Below are positions 37,997 to 48,251 of a stretch of DNA of 64,000 nucleotides, one piece after another. Position 1 is the first letter of the stretch. Each line of letters starts with the position of its first letter. The notes beneath the pieces are model-generated. The model was not told the origin of the DNA and ran no database searches. It saw only the letters and a list, made by a program, of their open reading frames with translations. A program made the position numbers and the translations under genes. Source of the stretch: Aquibium sp. ELW1220 (GTDB taxonomy: Bacteria; Pseudomonadota; Alphaproteobacteria; Rhizobiales; Rhizobiaceae); assembly GCF_030398385.1 (NCBI RefSeq), contig NZ_JAOAOQ010000015.1, forward strand, positions 1 through 64,000. The letters are read 5' to 3'.

Positions 37997-40807
37997 TCAC
38001 CCGTCGGAGGGGGTCTCCGGAGCAGCAGGCGGGGGATCGCCCGCCGGAGCATCCGGCGCCTGCTCCACGGCCGCCTCGACCTCTTCTTCCGATTGCGGCT
38101 CGGATATCCGCTCCACCGAAACCACCTTCTCGCCGTCACCGGTGCGGAAGATCGTGACACCCTTCGTGGCGCGGCCGGCAAAGCGGATCCCGTCGATCGG
38201 CACGCGAATGACCTTGCCCGCATCCGTGACCAGCATGATCTGGTCGTCCCGGTCGACCGGGAACACGGCGACCAGCTTGCCGATCTCGCCTGTCTTGGCG
38301 GTGTCGGTGGCCCTGATGCCCTTGCCGCCGCGCCCGATCAGCCGGAAGTCGTAGGAGGACGACCGCTTCCCGTAGCCGTATTCGGTCACGGTAAGCACGA
38401 ACTGCTCGTGCGCCTTGAGGTGCTCGTAGCGCTCGTCGTTCAGGTCCGCCTCCTCGCCGACCTCCTCGTTGGTCAGGGCGATTTCCTCCTCGCCGTCGCC
38501 GATCTCGCTCGATGCCGCGCGTCGCTCGGCCACCGATCGCTTCAGATAGGCTGCCCGCTCCGCAGGCGACGCGTCGACATGCTCGAGGATGGTCATGGAG
38601 ATCGCACGGTCGCCCTGGCCGAGCGCTATGCCGCGGACGCCCTGCGAGGAGCGTCCGGCGAAGACGCGCACGTCGGTCACGGCGAAGCGGATGCACTGGC
38701 CGCTGTCGGCGGTCAGAAGCACGTCGTCGTTTTCCGTGCAGGTCTCGACCGCGAGGATGGCATCGCCCTCCTCCTCGAACTTCATGGCGATCTTGCCGTT
38801 CCGCTTCACGTCGGCGAAATCGGACAGCTTGTTGCGCCGCACGGTGCCGCGCGTCGTCGCGAACATGACGTCGAGTTCGGCCCAGCTCTCCTCGTTTTCC
38901 GGCAGCGGCAGGATGGCGGTGATGCGATCTCCGGCGTCGAGCGGCAGAAGGTTGCGCAGGAACTTGCCCTTCGACTGCGGCGTGCCGATCGGCAGGCGCC
39001 AGACCTTTTCCTTGTAGACGATGCCGCGCGAGGAGAAGAACAGGATCGGCGTGTGCGTGTTGGCAACGAACAGCCGCGTGACGAAGTCGGTGTCCTTCGT
39101 CGCCATGCCCGAGCGGCCCTTGCCGCCGCGCGCCTGCGCCCGGTAGATCGAGAGCGGCACGCGCTTGATGTAGCCCTCATGCGTGACCGTGACGACCATG
39201 TCCTCGCGCTGGATGAGGTCCTCGTCCTCCATGTCGGCACCGCCGTCGATGATCTCGGTGCGGCGCGGCGTGCCGAACTCGTCGCGCACGGAAGCAAGCT
39301 CGTCCTTGACGATCGTCTGGATGCGCGCGCGGGACCCCAGGATGTCCAGGTAGTCCTTGATCTCCTCGCCGATCTTGTTCAGCTCGTCGGCGATTTCGTC
39401 GCGGCCGAGCGCAGTGAGCCGCTGCAGGCGCAGTTCGAGGATCGCGCGGGCCTGCTCTTCGGAAAGGTTGTAGGTGCCGTCCTCGTTGATGCGGTGGCGC
39501 GGGTCGTCGATGAGGCGGATCAGCGCCTCGACGTCGGCCGCCGGCCAGCGCCGCTCCATCAACTGCTCGCGCGCGGTCTGCGGATCGGGCGCGCTGCGGA
39601 TCAGCTTGATGACCTCGTCGATATTGGCCACCGCGATGGCGAGACCGACGAGGACGTGGGCGCGCTCGCGCGACTTCTTGAGCAGGTACTTCGTGCGCCG
39701 GCTGACGACTTCCTCGCGGAAGTAGACGAAGGCCTTCAGGATGTCGATGAGGTTCATCAACTCCGGCTTGCCGCCGTTGAGCGCCACCATGTTGGCGCCG
39801 AAGGAGGTCTGCAGCGGCGTGTAGCGATAGAGCTGGTTGAGCACGACTTCGGCATTGGCGTCGCGCTTGAGTTCGATCACGACCCGGTAGCCCTGGCGGT
39901 CGCTCTCGTCGCGGATGTCGGAGATGCCCTCGATGCGCTTGTCGCGCACGAGTTCGGCCATCTTCTCGATCATCGTGGCCTTGTTGACCTGGTACGGCAC
40001 CTCCGTGATGATGATCGCCTCGCGATCGCCACGCATCGGCTCGACATCGACCTTGCCGCGCATCATGACGGAGCCGCGCCCGGTGAGATAGGCGCTGTAG
40101 ATGCCGGCGCGGCCGAGGATCAGCCCCCCCGTCGGGAAATCCGGGCCGGGGATGATGTCCATCAGGGCGGGAAGATCGATCGCCGGATTGTCGACGATGG
40201 CGATCGCCGCATTCACCACCTCGACGAGATTGTGCGGCGGAATGTTGGTGGCCATGCCGACGGCGATGCCGCCCGACCCGTTGACCAGCAGGTTGGGGTA
40301 GCGGGCCGGCAGCACCTTCGGCTCGCGCGACGAGCCGTCGTAGTTTTCCTGGAAATCGACGGTCTCCTTGTCGATGTCCTCCAGGATCTCGTGCGCGCCC
40401 TTGGTGAGCCGCGCCTCGGTGTAGCGCATCGCCGCCGGCGGATCGCCGTCGATCGAGCCGAAATTGCCCTGCCCGTCGATCAGCGGCAGCCGCATCGACC
40501 AGTCCTGCGCCATGCGCACCAGGGCGTCGTAGATCGATGCGTCGCCGTGCGGGTGGTACTTACCCATCACGTCCGAGACCGGACGCGCCGACTTCACGTG
40601 CTTGCGGTTCCAGTGGTAGCCGCTCTCGTGCGAGGCATAGAGGATGCGCCGATGCACAGGCTTCAGGCCGTCCCGGACGTCGGGCAAGGCGCGGCTGACG
40701 ATCACGCTCATCGCGTAGTCGAGATAGGAGCGCTGCATCTCCTCTATGATGGAGATCGGCTCGATGCCGTTCGAACCCCCGGCGGGCGGTTTGGTGAGAT
40801 CAGACAA
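37997..40807 (-). CDS. gyrA: DNA gyrase subunit A
   Basis: A 936-residue type II topoisomerase subunit that cuts and rejoins DNA during negative supercoiling. It begins [20 protein letters not shown]. The catalytic tyrosine lies in [10 protein letters not shown], the quinolone region in [13 protein letters not shown], and the GyrA-box (QARGGKGR) opens the C-terminal beta-pinwheel. The C-terminal pinwheel repeats are complete, with an acidic and proline-rich tail. Residue 90 (E. coli Ser83) is alanine, which is natural in several Hyphomicrobiales and lowers quinolone sensitivity. An insertion of acidic residues occurs within the C-terminal domain ([19 protein letters not shown]). Confidence 0.97.
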   Translation of the reverse strand: MSDLTKPPAGGSNGIEPISIIEEMQRSYLDYAMSVIVSRALPDVRDGLKPVHRRILYASHESGYHWNRKHVKSARPVSDVMGKYHPHGDASIYDALVRMAQDWSMRLPLIDGQGNFGSIDGDPPAAMRYTEARLTKGAHEILEDIDKETVDFQENYDGSSREPKVLPARYPNLLVNGSGGIAVGMATNIPPHNLVEVVNAAIAIVDNPAIDLPALMDIIPGPDFPTGGLILGRAGIYSAYLTGRGSVMMRGKVDVEPMRGDREAIIITEVPYQVNKATMIEKMAELVRDKRIEGISDIRDESDRQGYRVVIELKRDANAEVVLNQLYRYTPLQTSFGANMVALNGGKPELMNLIDILKAFVYFREEVVSRRTKYLLKKSRERAHVLVGLAIAVANIDEVIKLIRSAPDPQTAREQLMERRWPAADVEALIRLIDDPRHRINEDGTYNLSEEQARAILELRLQRLTALGRDEIADELNKIGEEIKDYLDILGSRARIQTIVKDELASVRDEFGTPRRTEIIDGGADMEDEDLIQREDMVVTVTHEGYIKRVPLSIYRAQARGGKGRSGMATKDTDFVTRLFVANTHTPILFFSSRGIVYKEKVWRLPIGTPQSKGKFLRNLLPLDAGDRITAILPLPENEESWAELDVMFATTRGTVRRNKLSDFADVKRNGKIAMKFEEEGDAILAVETCTENDDVLLTADSGQCIRFAVTDVRVFAGRSSQGVRGIALGQGDRAISMTILEHVDASPAERAAYLKRSVAERRAASSEIGDGEEEIALTNEEVGEEADLNDERYEHLKAHEQFVLTVTEYGYGKRSSSYDFRLIGRGGKGIRATDTAKTGEIGKLVAVFPVDRDDQIMLVTDAGKVIRVPIDGIRFAGRATKGVTIFRTGDGEKVVSVERISEPQSEEEVEAAVEQAPDAPAGDPPPAAPETPSDG

Positions 40808-41187
40808 ATTGGACCACGTTCGTCGCTGGAATCAATGGCCCCTTATATAGGAAGCCGGCGCGATTCTCCAATTTCACAGTCCAATGGGCAAAGCGCATTC
40901 GTCGAGCTTTTTCAAAGACTTGGAAAGGACGCTCGCAGTGCGGCAGAAAACCGGTGGACAAAAGCCCGTCAAGCTTGGAAATCCGGCGCCGATTCTTCCC
41001 CCGTCGCGGCCCGCCGACGGATGTTTCTGCGGGGAAGGACATGCCGGCACGGGCCTCGGCCAAGGAGCGTCCGATTGCAGCCATCGCGCTGGTGACGATC
41101 CGGTTGATCAAAGAGCGGCCACCGTTCAGGATGCCTCCCGTCGCAGGTCGGGCAACCGGGCGCTCCTGCGACCACGATGCTTTCGCC
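40808..41187. other. gyrA-marC intergenic region
   Basis: About 380 bases between divergent gyrA and marC. Besides the gyrA promoter I see no gene; open frames on both strands here have no family resemblance and no ribosome-binding sites of note. Its right half (41040-41187) is GC-rich and coding-like in composition, so it may be the remnant of a lost gene. Confidence 0.45.
40843..40871 (-). promoter_or_regulatory. Probable sigma-70-type promoter of gyrA
   Basis: On the minus strand TTGGAG (-35; 40866-40871) and TATATAA (-10; 40843-40849) are 16 bases apart, about 36 bases upstream of the gyrA start codon at 40807. Confidence 0.6.
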
Positions 41188-41841
41188 ATGCCGGACCACC
41201 GGGAGAATCCCGTGCCGAACTTCGATCTCGTCTTCAACGCCTTCGTGACGATCCTCGTGACGATCGACCCGCCCGGTCTTGCGCCGCTCTTCCTGGCGCT
41301 GACGCGCGGCATGGACCGCGCGCAGCGCCATCAGGTCGGGCTGCGTGCCTCGATCATCGGCCTCGCCGTACTCGCGCTGTTTGCGGTGGCGGGCGCGGCG
41401 ATCCTGTCGGTTTTCGGCATCACCCTGCCCGCCTTTCGCGTGGCCGGCGGGCTGCTGTTGTTCTTCATCGCCTTCGAGATGATCTTCGAGCGTCGCACCG
41501 AGCGCAAGGAGAAGGCTGCGGACGTCGCGATCACCCGCGACCACATCCACAACATCGCGGCTTTCCCGCTGGCGATCCCGCTGATCGCCGGACCGGGCGC
41601 GATATCCGCAACGGTGCTCCTGTCGGGTTCGTTCGCAGGGCCGGCCGCAGTCGGGGTGCTGCTGGCCGTCATCGCGCTGGCGATCGCGATCACCTATCTC
41701 GTCTTCGTGCTGTCGGAACGCGTCGACCGCTATCTCGGACAGACGGGCCGCTCGATCCTGACGCGGCTGCTGGGCGTCATCCTGGCGGCTCTCGCCGTGC
41801 AGTTCGTCGCCGACGGCGTGAAGGCGCTCGCCGCCGCCTGA
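41188..41841 (+). CDS. MarC family integral membrane protein
   Basis: A 217-residue inner-membrane protein with six hydrophobic helices. MarC features: FNAFVTILVTIDPPGLAPLF near the N-terminus, FRVAGGLLLFFIAFEMIF in the third helix and FPLAIPLIAGPGAISA in the fourth. The transport or other role of the family is unknown; it was once tied to multiple antibiotic resistance but this was not upheld. ATG at 41188 and GTG at 41212 are both possible starts. It is divergent from gyrA. Confidence 0.88.
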   Translation: MPDHRENPVPNFDLVFNAFVTILVTIDPPGLAPLFLALTRGMDRAQRHQVGLRASIIGLAVLALFAVAGAAILSVFGITLPAFRVAGGLLLFFIAFEMIFERRTERKEKAADVAITRDHIHNIAAFPLAIPLIAGPGAISATVLLSGSFAGPAAVGVLLAVIALAIAITYLVFVLSERVDRYLGQTGRSILTRLLGVILAALAVQFVADGVKALAAA

Positions 41842-41876
41842 CGGGCGACGGCGAGGCGAGCGGACAGAGGCGGCGA

Positions 41877-42188
<312 letters not shown>

Positions 42189-42884
42189 TCAGACCGTGAG
42201 GAATTTCCGCACCTGCGGATCGTCGAGATCCTCCGCCGGTCCGCAATGGACGATCTGGCCGCGGTCCATGATGTTCACCTCGTCGGCCAGTTCGCGGCAG
42301 AAGTCGAGATACTGCTCCACCAGAAGGATGCCGATGCCGGCCGTATCGCGCAGGAACCGGATCGCCCGGCCGATGTCCTTGATGATCGAGGGCTGGATGC
42401 CCTCGGTCGGTTCGTCGAGGACCAGCAGCTTGGGCCGCATCACCAGCGCACGGCCGATGGCGAGCTGCTGCTGCTGGCCGCCCGACAGGTCGCCGCCGCG
42501 CCGAGACAGCATGCTCTTCAGCACCGGGAACAGCTCGAACACATGGTCCGGGACGTGCCGGTCTGCCCGCTTCAGCGGCGCAAAGCCCGTCTCCAGGTTC
42601 TCCTTGACCGACAGGAGCGGGAAGATTTCCCGTCCCTGCGGCACGAATGCGATGCCCGACCGGGCGCGATCATACGCCGCGCTCCGGTCGAGCGCCTTCC
42701 CCTCGAAGGCTATCTCTCCGCTCGTCAGCCGGTGATGGCCGACGATCGCTCTCATGAGGCTGGTCTTGCCGACGCCGTTGCGGCCGAGCACGCAGGTGAT
42801 CTTCGCCTCTCCCGCGGTCAGCGAGACGCCGCGCAGGGCCTGGGCCGCACCGTAATGGAGGGTGGCGTCCTTGACGGTCAGCAT
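42189..42884 (-). CDS. urtE: Urea ABC transporter ATP-binding protein UrtE
   Basis: A 231-residue ABC ATPase of the LivF/UrtE type, energising urea uptake at the inner membrane face. Walker A is GRNGVGKT (34-41), the signature is LSGGQQQQLAIGRAL, Walker B is LLVLDEPTEGIQ. GIQPSIIKDIGRAIRFL is characteristic of UrtE against LivF. It is the last gene of urtABCDE and begins 4 bases after urtD ends. Confidence 0.94.
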   Translation of the reverse strand: MLTVKDATLHYGAAQALRGVSLTAGEAKITCVLGRNGVGKTSLMRAIVGHHRLTSGEIAFEGKALDRSAAYDRARSGIAFVPQGREIFPLLSVKENLETGFAPLKRADRHVPDHVFELFPVLKSMLSRRGGDLSGGQQQQLAIGRALVMRPKLLVLDEPTEGIQPSIIKDIGRAIRFLRDTAGIGILLVEQYLDFCRELADEVNIMDRGQIVHCGPAEDLDDPQVRKFLTV

Positions 42885-42888
42885 GCCC

Positions 42889-43635
<747 letters not shown>

Positions 43636-43639
43636 CTCT

Positions 43640-44887
43640 CTACTCCGCAGGCTGCGGCGCGGGGCCGCCGGCGAGGTCGGACGACGGCGCCTTTGCCGTG
43701 TCCTCGTTCCGGGCAGGCCGGCCGGTGACCGGGTCGACGGGCGGCGGTGCTGCGTCCTCCTCGGCCTTCGTCCTTGCCCGCTCGGCCGCATCCCTTCGCG
43801 CCGCGCGCCAGGCATCATAGGTGCCGACGATGCCTTTCGGCAGGAACAGCGTCACCGCGACGAACAGGCCGCCGAGCGCGAACAGCCAGTACTCCGGCAA
43901 AACCCCGGTGAACCAGCTCTTGCCCCCGTTGACCAGCAGCGCCCCGATGATCGGTCCCACCAGCGTGCCGCGGCCGCCGACGGCGGTCCAGACGACCACC
44001 TCGATGGAATTGGCCGGCGCGAACTCGCCCGGATTGATGATGCCGACCTGCGGCACGTAGAGCGCGCCCGCGATGCCGGCCATCACCGCCGAGACGGTGA
44101 AGGCGAAGACCTTCACGTTTTCCGGCCGCCAGCCGATGAAGCGTGTGCGGCTTTCGGCATCGCGCACGGCGATCATCAGCATGCCGTACTTCGACCGCGT
44201 GATCGCGGAGGTTATGAGGAGCGCGAGCGCCAGAGCCAGGGCGCTGGCGGCGAACAGCCCCGCGCGCGTCTCCGGCGCCTGGACGTTGAAGCCGAGGATG
44301 TCCTTGAAATCGGTCAGGCCGTTGTTGCCGCCGAAGCCCATGTCGTTGCGGAAGAAGGCAAGCAGCAGCGCATAGGTCAGCGCCTGGGTGATGATCGACA
44401 GGTAGACACCCGTCACGCGGCTGCGGAAGGCGAACCAGCCGAACACGAAGGCGAGCGCACCGGGCGCCAGCACGATCATGATCGCGGCGAACCAGAACTG
44501 GTCGAAGCCGTACCAGAACCACGGCAGTTCGTTCCAGTTCAGGAACACCATGAAATCGGGAAGGATCGGATTGCCGTAGACGCCGCGGTCGCCGATCTGG
44601 CGCATCAGGTACATGCCCATCGCATAGCCCCCGAGCGCGAAGAAGGCGCCATGGCCGAGCGAGAGGATGCCGCAGTACCCCCATACCAGATCGAGCGCCA
44701 GCGCGAGCAGCGCATAGGTCAGGTACTTGCCGACGAGCGTGACCATGTAGTTGGGCACGTGGAAGGGGCTGGACGGCGGCACGGCCAGATGCAGCACCGG
44801 GACCAGCACGGCGACAGCAGCGAGGATGACGGCGACGACGAGGATACGGCTACTCGATCCGCCCGTGAACAGACGCTGGGTGATCAT
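43640..44887 (-). CDS. urtC: Urea ABC transporter permease UrtC
   Basis: A 415-residue LivM-type permease with about ten membrane helices. SLGHGAFFALGGYAMGMYLMR and the conserved EAA-like cytoplasmic loop (RDAESRTRFIGWRPENVK) are family hallmarks. The last 55 residues are a charged and proline/alanine-rich tail beyond the permease (from about 360). The start at 44887 overlaps the urtB stop by 4 bases (ATGA), which indicates coupled translation. It forms the channel with UrtB. Confidence 0.94.
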   Translation of the reverse strand: MITQRLFTGGSSSRILVVAVILAAVAVLVPVLHLAVPPSSPFHVPNYMVTLVGKYLTYALLALALDLVWGYCGILSLGHGAFFALGGYAMGMYLMRQIGDRGVYGNPILPDFMVFLNWNELPWFWYGFDQFWFAAIMIVLAPGALAFVFGWFAFRSRVTGVYLSIITQALTYALLLAFFRNDMGFGGNNGLTDFKDILGFNVQAPETRAGLFAASALALALALLITSAITRSKYGMLMIAVRDAESRTRFIGWRPENVKVFAFTVSAVMAGIAGALYVPQVGIINPGEFAPANSIEVVVWTAVGGRGTLVGPIIGALLVNGGKSWFTGVLPEYWLFALGGLFVAVTLFLPKGIVGTYDAWRAARRDAAERARTKAEEDAAPPPVDPVTGRPARNEDTAKAPSSDLAGGPAPQPAE

Positions 44888-46500
44888 GCCTCGACCGACC
44901 TTCCCTTGAGGGCGAACAGCCCGCGCGGGCGCTTCTGGATGAACAGGATGATGAGGACCAGCACGAGGATCTTGCCCAGCACCGCGCCCGCATAGGGCTC
45001 GAGGAACTTGTTGACGATGCCGAGCGAGAAGGCCCCGACCAGCGTGCCCCAGAGATTGCCGACGCCGCCGAACACGACGACCATGAAGCTGTCGATGATG
45101 TAGCCCTGGCCGAGATTGGGAGAGACGTTGTCGATCTGCGACAGCGCCACGCCCGCGATGCCGGCGATGCCCGAGCCTAGCGCGAAGGTGAAGGCGTCGA
45201 TCCAGGGCGTGCGGATGCCCATCGAGGAGGCCATCCGCCGGTTCGCGGTCACCGCACGCATCTGCAGGCCCCAGGCCGTCCGCTTGAAGACGTAGAGGAG
45301 CAGCCCGAACACGGCGAGCGCGAAGACGACGATCCAGAGCCGGTTCCAGGTCAGCGCCAGCTGGCCGATCTGGAACCCGCCCGACATCCAGGACGGATTG
45401 CCCACCTCCTGGTTGGTCGGGCCGAAGATGGTGCGCACGGCCTGCTGCAGGATGAGCGAGACGCCCCACGTGGCGAGCAGCGTCTCGAGCGGCCGGCCGT
45501 AGAGGAAGCGGATGATGCCGCGCTCCAGCGCCAGCCCGACCGCGCCTGCGACCAGAAAGGCGAGCGGCAGCGCAATGGTGAGCGACCAGTCGAACAGCCA
45601 CGGGTAGGAGGTACGGATGACGGACTGCACGACGAAGGTGGTGTAGGCGCCGATCATCACCATCTCGCCATGCGCCATGTTGATGACGCCCATGACGCCG
45701 AAGGTGATGGCAAGCCCGATCGCGGCCAAGAGCAGCACCGAGCCCAGCGAAATGCCGTACCAGACGTTCTGCCCGACGTCCCAGAGCGCCAGGGTCGCGT
45801 TGATATCGTCGATCGCGCGCTGGGCAGCCGCCTGGACCTCGCCCTGCGCCCTGGCCGCGAAGCCGGTCAGCAGGGAGAGCGTGTCGCGGTCGCCGCGCTT
45901 GCCGAGGAAGGCGACGGCTTCGAGCTTGGCGGCGTCGGCTGCGTCCGACACGAGGATGGTGGATGCGCGCGCGGTCTCCAGCGCCGTCTTCACGCTGGCG
46001 ACCGTCTCTTTGGCGATCGCGGCGTCGAGCGCCTCGAGATTGCCGGCATCCGGTGCGATGAACATGGTGCGCGCGGCAGCGAGGCGCACGACGGGATCGG
46101 GCGACGCGAGCGTGAGGCCGGAGATCACGTCGCGGATCGTGCGCCGCAGCGAATTGTTGACCTTGATCTTGGTGAAGCCGCCCTTGGGCTCCTCGCCCGC
46201 GGCGTCTCCGGTCAGGGGGTCGAAGAGCGTGGCGGTCTGGCCCTTCTCCAGGGCGATGAACACTGCCTTGTCGGCCTTGCGGAAACTCAGATTGCCGTCC
46301 GACAGCGCCGAGAGCGCGCGTTCGACGCGGACGTCGCCACTGGCGCCGAGCGCGCGCACGACCTCTTCGGTGTCGCGGAAATTCTTGCTCTCGGCGAAGC
46401 GGCCGATGGTGGCGCGGATCGCGTCGTCGTCGGCGAAGGCGCCGGAGACGCCGGACAGGACGAGGCCGATCAGGACGAGCAGGACGCGCAGGACGGTCAT
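44884..46500 (-). CDS. urtB: Urea ABC transporter permease UrtB
   Basis: A 538-residue LivH-type permease. As is typical of UrtB, a signal-peptide-bearing N-terminal region of about 220 residues (helical, repeat-like: RVERALSALSDGNLSFRKAD, VVRLAAARTMFIAPDAGN) precedes eight or so membrane helices with GVMGVINMAHGEMVMIGAY. The ATG at 46500 is chosen over the GTG at 46506. The gap to urtA (119 bases) holds two stable hairpins. It forms the translocation pore with UrtC. Confidence 0.94.
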   Translation of the reverse strand: MTVLRVLLVLIGLVLSGVSGAFADDDAIRATIGRFAESKNFRDTEEVVRALGASGDVRVERALSALSDGNLSFRKADKAVFIALEKGQTATLFDPLTGDAAGEEPKGGFTKIKVNNSLRRTIRDVISGLTLASPDPVVRLAAARTMFIAPDAGNLEALDAAIAKETVASVKTALETARASTILVSDAADAAKLEAVAFLGKRGDRDTLSLLTGFAARAQGEVQAAAQRAIDDINATLALWDVGQNVWYGISLGSVLLLAAIGLAITFGVMGVINMAHGEMVMIGAYTTFVVQSVIRTSYPWLFDWSLTIALPLAFLVAGAVGLALERGIIRFLYGRPLETLLATWGVSLILQQAVRTIFGPTNQEVGNPSWMSGGFQIGQLALTWNRLWIVVFALAVFGLLLYVFKRTAWGLQMRAVTANRRMASSMGIRTPWIDAFTFALGSGIAGIAGVALSQIDNVSPNLGQGYIIDSFMVVVFGGVGNLWGTLVGAFSLGIVNKFLEPYAGAVLGKILVLVLIILFIQKRPRGLFALKGRSVEA

Positions 46501-46535
46501 GGGCACGGCGGGCTTTCTCGTTGGGTTTGTTCAGG

Positions 46536-46609
46536 CTTCCGGGCGGACGGGAGGAGGTGCCCGCCCGGAAGCGTCGCGGTCATGTCGGGCCGGCGGCAGG
46601 CGCCGCCGG
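46536..46609 (-). promoter_or_regulatory. Two stem-loops between urtA and urtB
   Basis: CTTCCGGGCGG (46536-46546) pairs perfectly with CCGCCCGGAAG (46561-46571), and CCGGCGGC (46590-46597) pairs perfectly with GCCGCCGG (46602-46609). Neither is followed by a T-run on the minus strand. Such hairpins after a binding-protein gene commonly protect its mRNA end, giving more UrtA than permease. Confidence 0.6.
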
Positions 46610-46625
46610 TCCGGTCATGCACGCG

Positions 46626-47927
46626 TCAGTTCATGCCCTTGCCGCCGCACTTGCCGGTGGCGACGTTGAAGTTGCCGCAGGACATCGGGGCGCGCCAGTC
46701 GGCGATGAGGTCCTTGGAGTCCGGCAGGTAGTCGGACCACTCGTCGCCCACCACGAGGCCGGTGGTCTCCCAGACGGTCTCCATCTGGCCGTCGGCCTGG
46801 ATCTCGCCGATCAGCACCGGCTTGGTGATGTGGTGGTTCGGCATCATCGCCGAGTAGCCGCCGGTGAGGTTCGGCACCGAAACGCCGATGATGGCGTCGA
46901 TGACGGCGTCGGTGTCGGTGGTGCCGGCCTTCTCGACCGCCTTCACCCACATGTTGAAGCCGATCACATGCGCTTCCATCGGATCGTTGGTGACGCGGTC
47001 GGGGTTCTTGGTGAACTCCTTCCAGGCCGCGATGAACTCCGCGTTCTCCGGCGTGTCGACCGACTGGAAGTAGTTCCAGGCCGTCAGGTGGCCGACGAGC
47101 GGCGCGGTGTCGAGGCCGGCGAGTTCTTCCTCACCCACCGAGAAGGCCACGACCGGGATGTCCTCGGCCTTGACGCCCTGGTTGCCCAGTTCCTTGTAGA
47201 AGGGAACGTTGGCGTCGCCATTGATGGTGGAGACGACCGCCGTCTTCTTGCCGGCCGAACCGAAGGCCTTGATGTCGGACACGATCGTCTGCCAGTCGGA
47301 ATGGCCGAACGGCGTGTAGTTGATCATGATGTCTTCGGCCGCGACGCCCTTGGACTGGAGGTAGGCTTCCAGGATCTTGTTGGTCGTGCGCGGATAGACG
47401 TAGTCGGTGCCGGCGAGCACCCAGCGCTCGACGCCTTCATCGTTCATCAGGTAGTCGACCGCCGGGATCGCCTGCTGGTTGGGCGCAGCACCCGTGTAGA
47501 AGACGTTGCGCTGGCTTTCCTCGCCCTCGTACTGGACGGGGTAGAACAGGATCGAGTTCAGTTCTTCGAAGACCGGAAGGACCGACTTGCGGGACACCGA
47601 CGTCCAGCAGCCGAACACGGCCGACACGCCGTTCACCGAGATCAGCTCGCGCGCCTTTTCGGCGAAGAGCGGCCAGTCCGACGCCGGGTCGACGACGACG
47701 GCCTCGAGCTTCTTGCCCAGGAGGCCGCCCTTGGCATTCTGCTGTTCGACCAGCATCAGCATGACGTCCTTGAGCGTCGTCTCCGAAATCGCCATCGTCC
47801 CCGAAAGCGAGTGCAGGATGCCCACCTTGATGGTTTCTTCCTGCGCGGTAGCGGCACCGGCCATCATCAGGCCGGCAAGCGCTGCCCCCGAGACCCGCTT
47901 CGCCAGTGTTGCGATCATTCCCCTCAT
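46626..47927 (-). CDS. urtA: Urea ABC transporter substrate-binding protein UrtA
   Basis: A 433-residue periplasmic urea-binding protein. The start at 47927 follows CGGAGGTTC, a near-ideal ribosome-binding site, and opens a Sec signal peptide (AALAGLMMAGAATAQ). The mature part begins EETIKVGILHSLSGTMAISE and has the conserved FYPVQYEGEES, typical of UrtA, and CGNFNVATGKCGGKG at the C-terminus. First gene of the urtABCDE operon; a sigma-54 promoter lies 47 bases upstream. No urease genes are in this window. Confidence 0.96.
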   Translation of the reverse strand: MRGMIATLAKRVSGAALAGLMMAGAATAQEETIKVGILHSLSGTMAISETTLKDVMLMLVEQQNAKGGLLGKKLEAVVVDPASDWPLFAEKARELISVNGVSAVFGCWTSVSRKSVLPVFEELNSILFYPVQYEGEESQRNVFYTGAAPNQQAIPAVDYLMNDEGVERWVLAGTDYVYPRTTNKILEAYLQSKGVAAEDIMINYTPFGHSDWQTIVSDIKAFGSAGKKTAVVSTINGDANVPFYKELGNQGVKAEDIPVVAFSVGEEELAGLDTAPLVGHLTAWNYFQSVDTPENAEFIAAWKEFTKNPDRVTNDPMEAHVIGFNMWVKAVEKAGTTDTDAVIDAIIGVSVPNLTGGYSAMMPNHHITKPVLIGEIQADGQMETVWETTGLVVGDEWSDYLPDSKDLIADWRAPMSCGNFNVATGKCGGKGMN

Positions 47928-48251
47928 ATTGAGAACCTCCGATAAGGGTTGGTTGTTGCACCGATAAAAACAATGCAACGGCTGTGCCAAACCTGATCGG
48001 GCTGTCACAAAAACCCGGAAAGCCTTGCGAACAAAGACGCGGACGATGAGCAGCCACCCGAGTTCCGATGGCATCGTCGTACGGGTTTAATCTTTGTTGA
48101 GACTTCTTTGCGCAACAGACGGCAGGGGCTGGGCAAAAAATAGGCAGACAAGAAATTCAGCCCAAACAATCGCCATATGCCGAACGATACGGCTGCCAGC
48201 GCGTCGCCGTCGCCTGCCGATACGGAAGATCCGGGCCGTACCAGTGCGCTT
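47928..48251. other. urtA upstream region
   Basis: About 320 bases between the start of urtA and the end of cckA. It holds the sigma-54 promoter at 47974-47989 and A/T-rich stretches (about 48080-48150) suited to enhancer DNA. I see no gene, and no clear terminator for cckA. Confidence 0.6.
47974..47989 (-). promoter_or_regulatory. Sigma-54 (RpoN) promoter of urtABCDE
   Basis: On the minus strand TGGCAC (-24 element, 47984-47989) is followed after 5 bases by TTGCA (-12 element, 47974-47978), matching the RpoN consensus TGGCAC-N5-TTGCA exactly. The predicted transcript start is near 47963, giving a leader of about 36 bases before urtA. Nitrogen control through NtrC is expected from known urt regulation; I did not see a clear NtrC site. 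Confidence 0.85.

Noticed and set aside
37976-41095. 1039-codon open frame on the plus strand across gyrA
   Set aside because: Shadow of gyrA; composition is arginine/alanine/histidine-rich without domains, and it crosses the gyrA promoter region.
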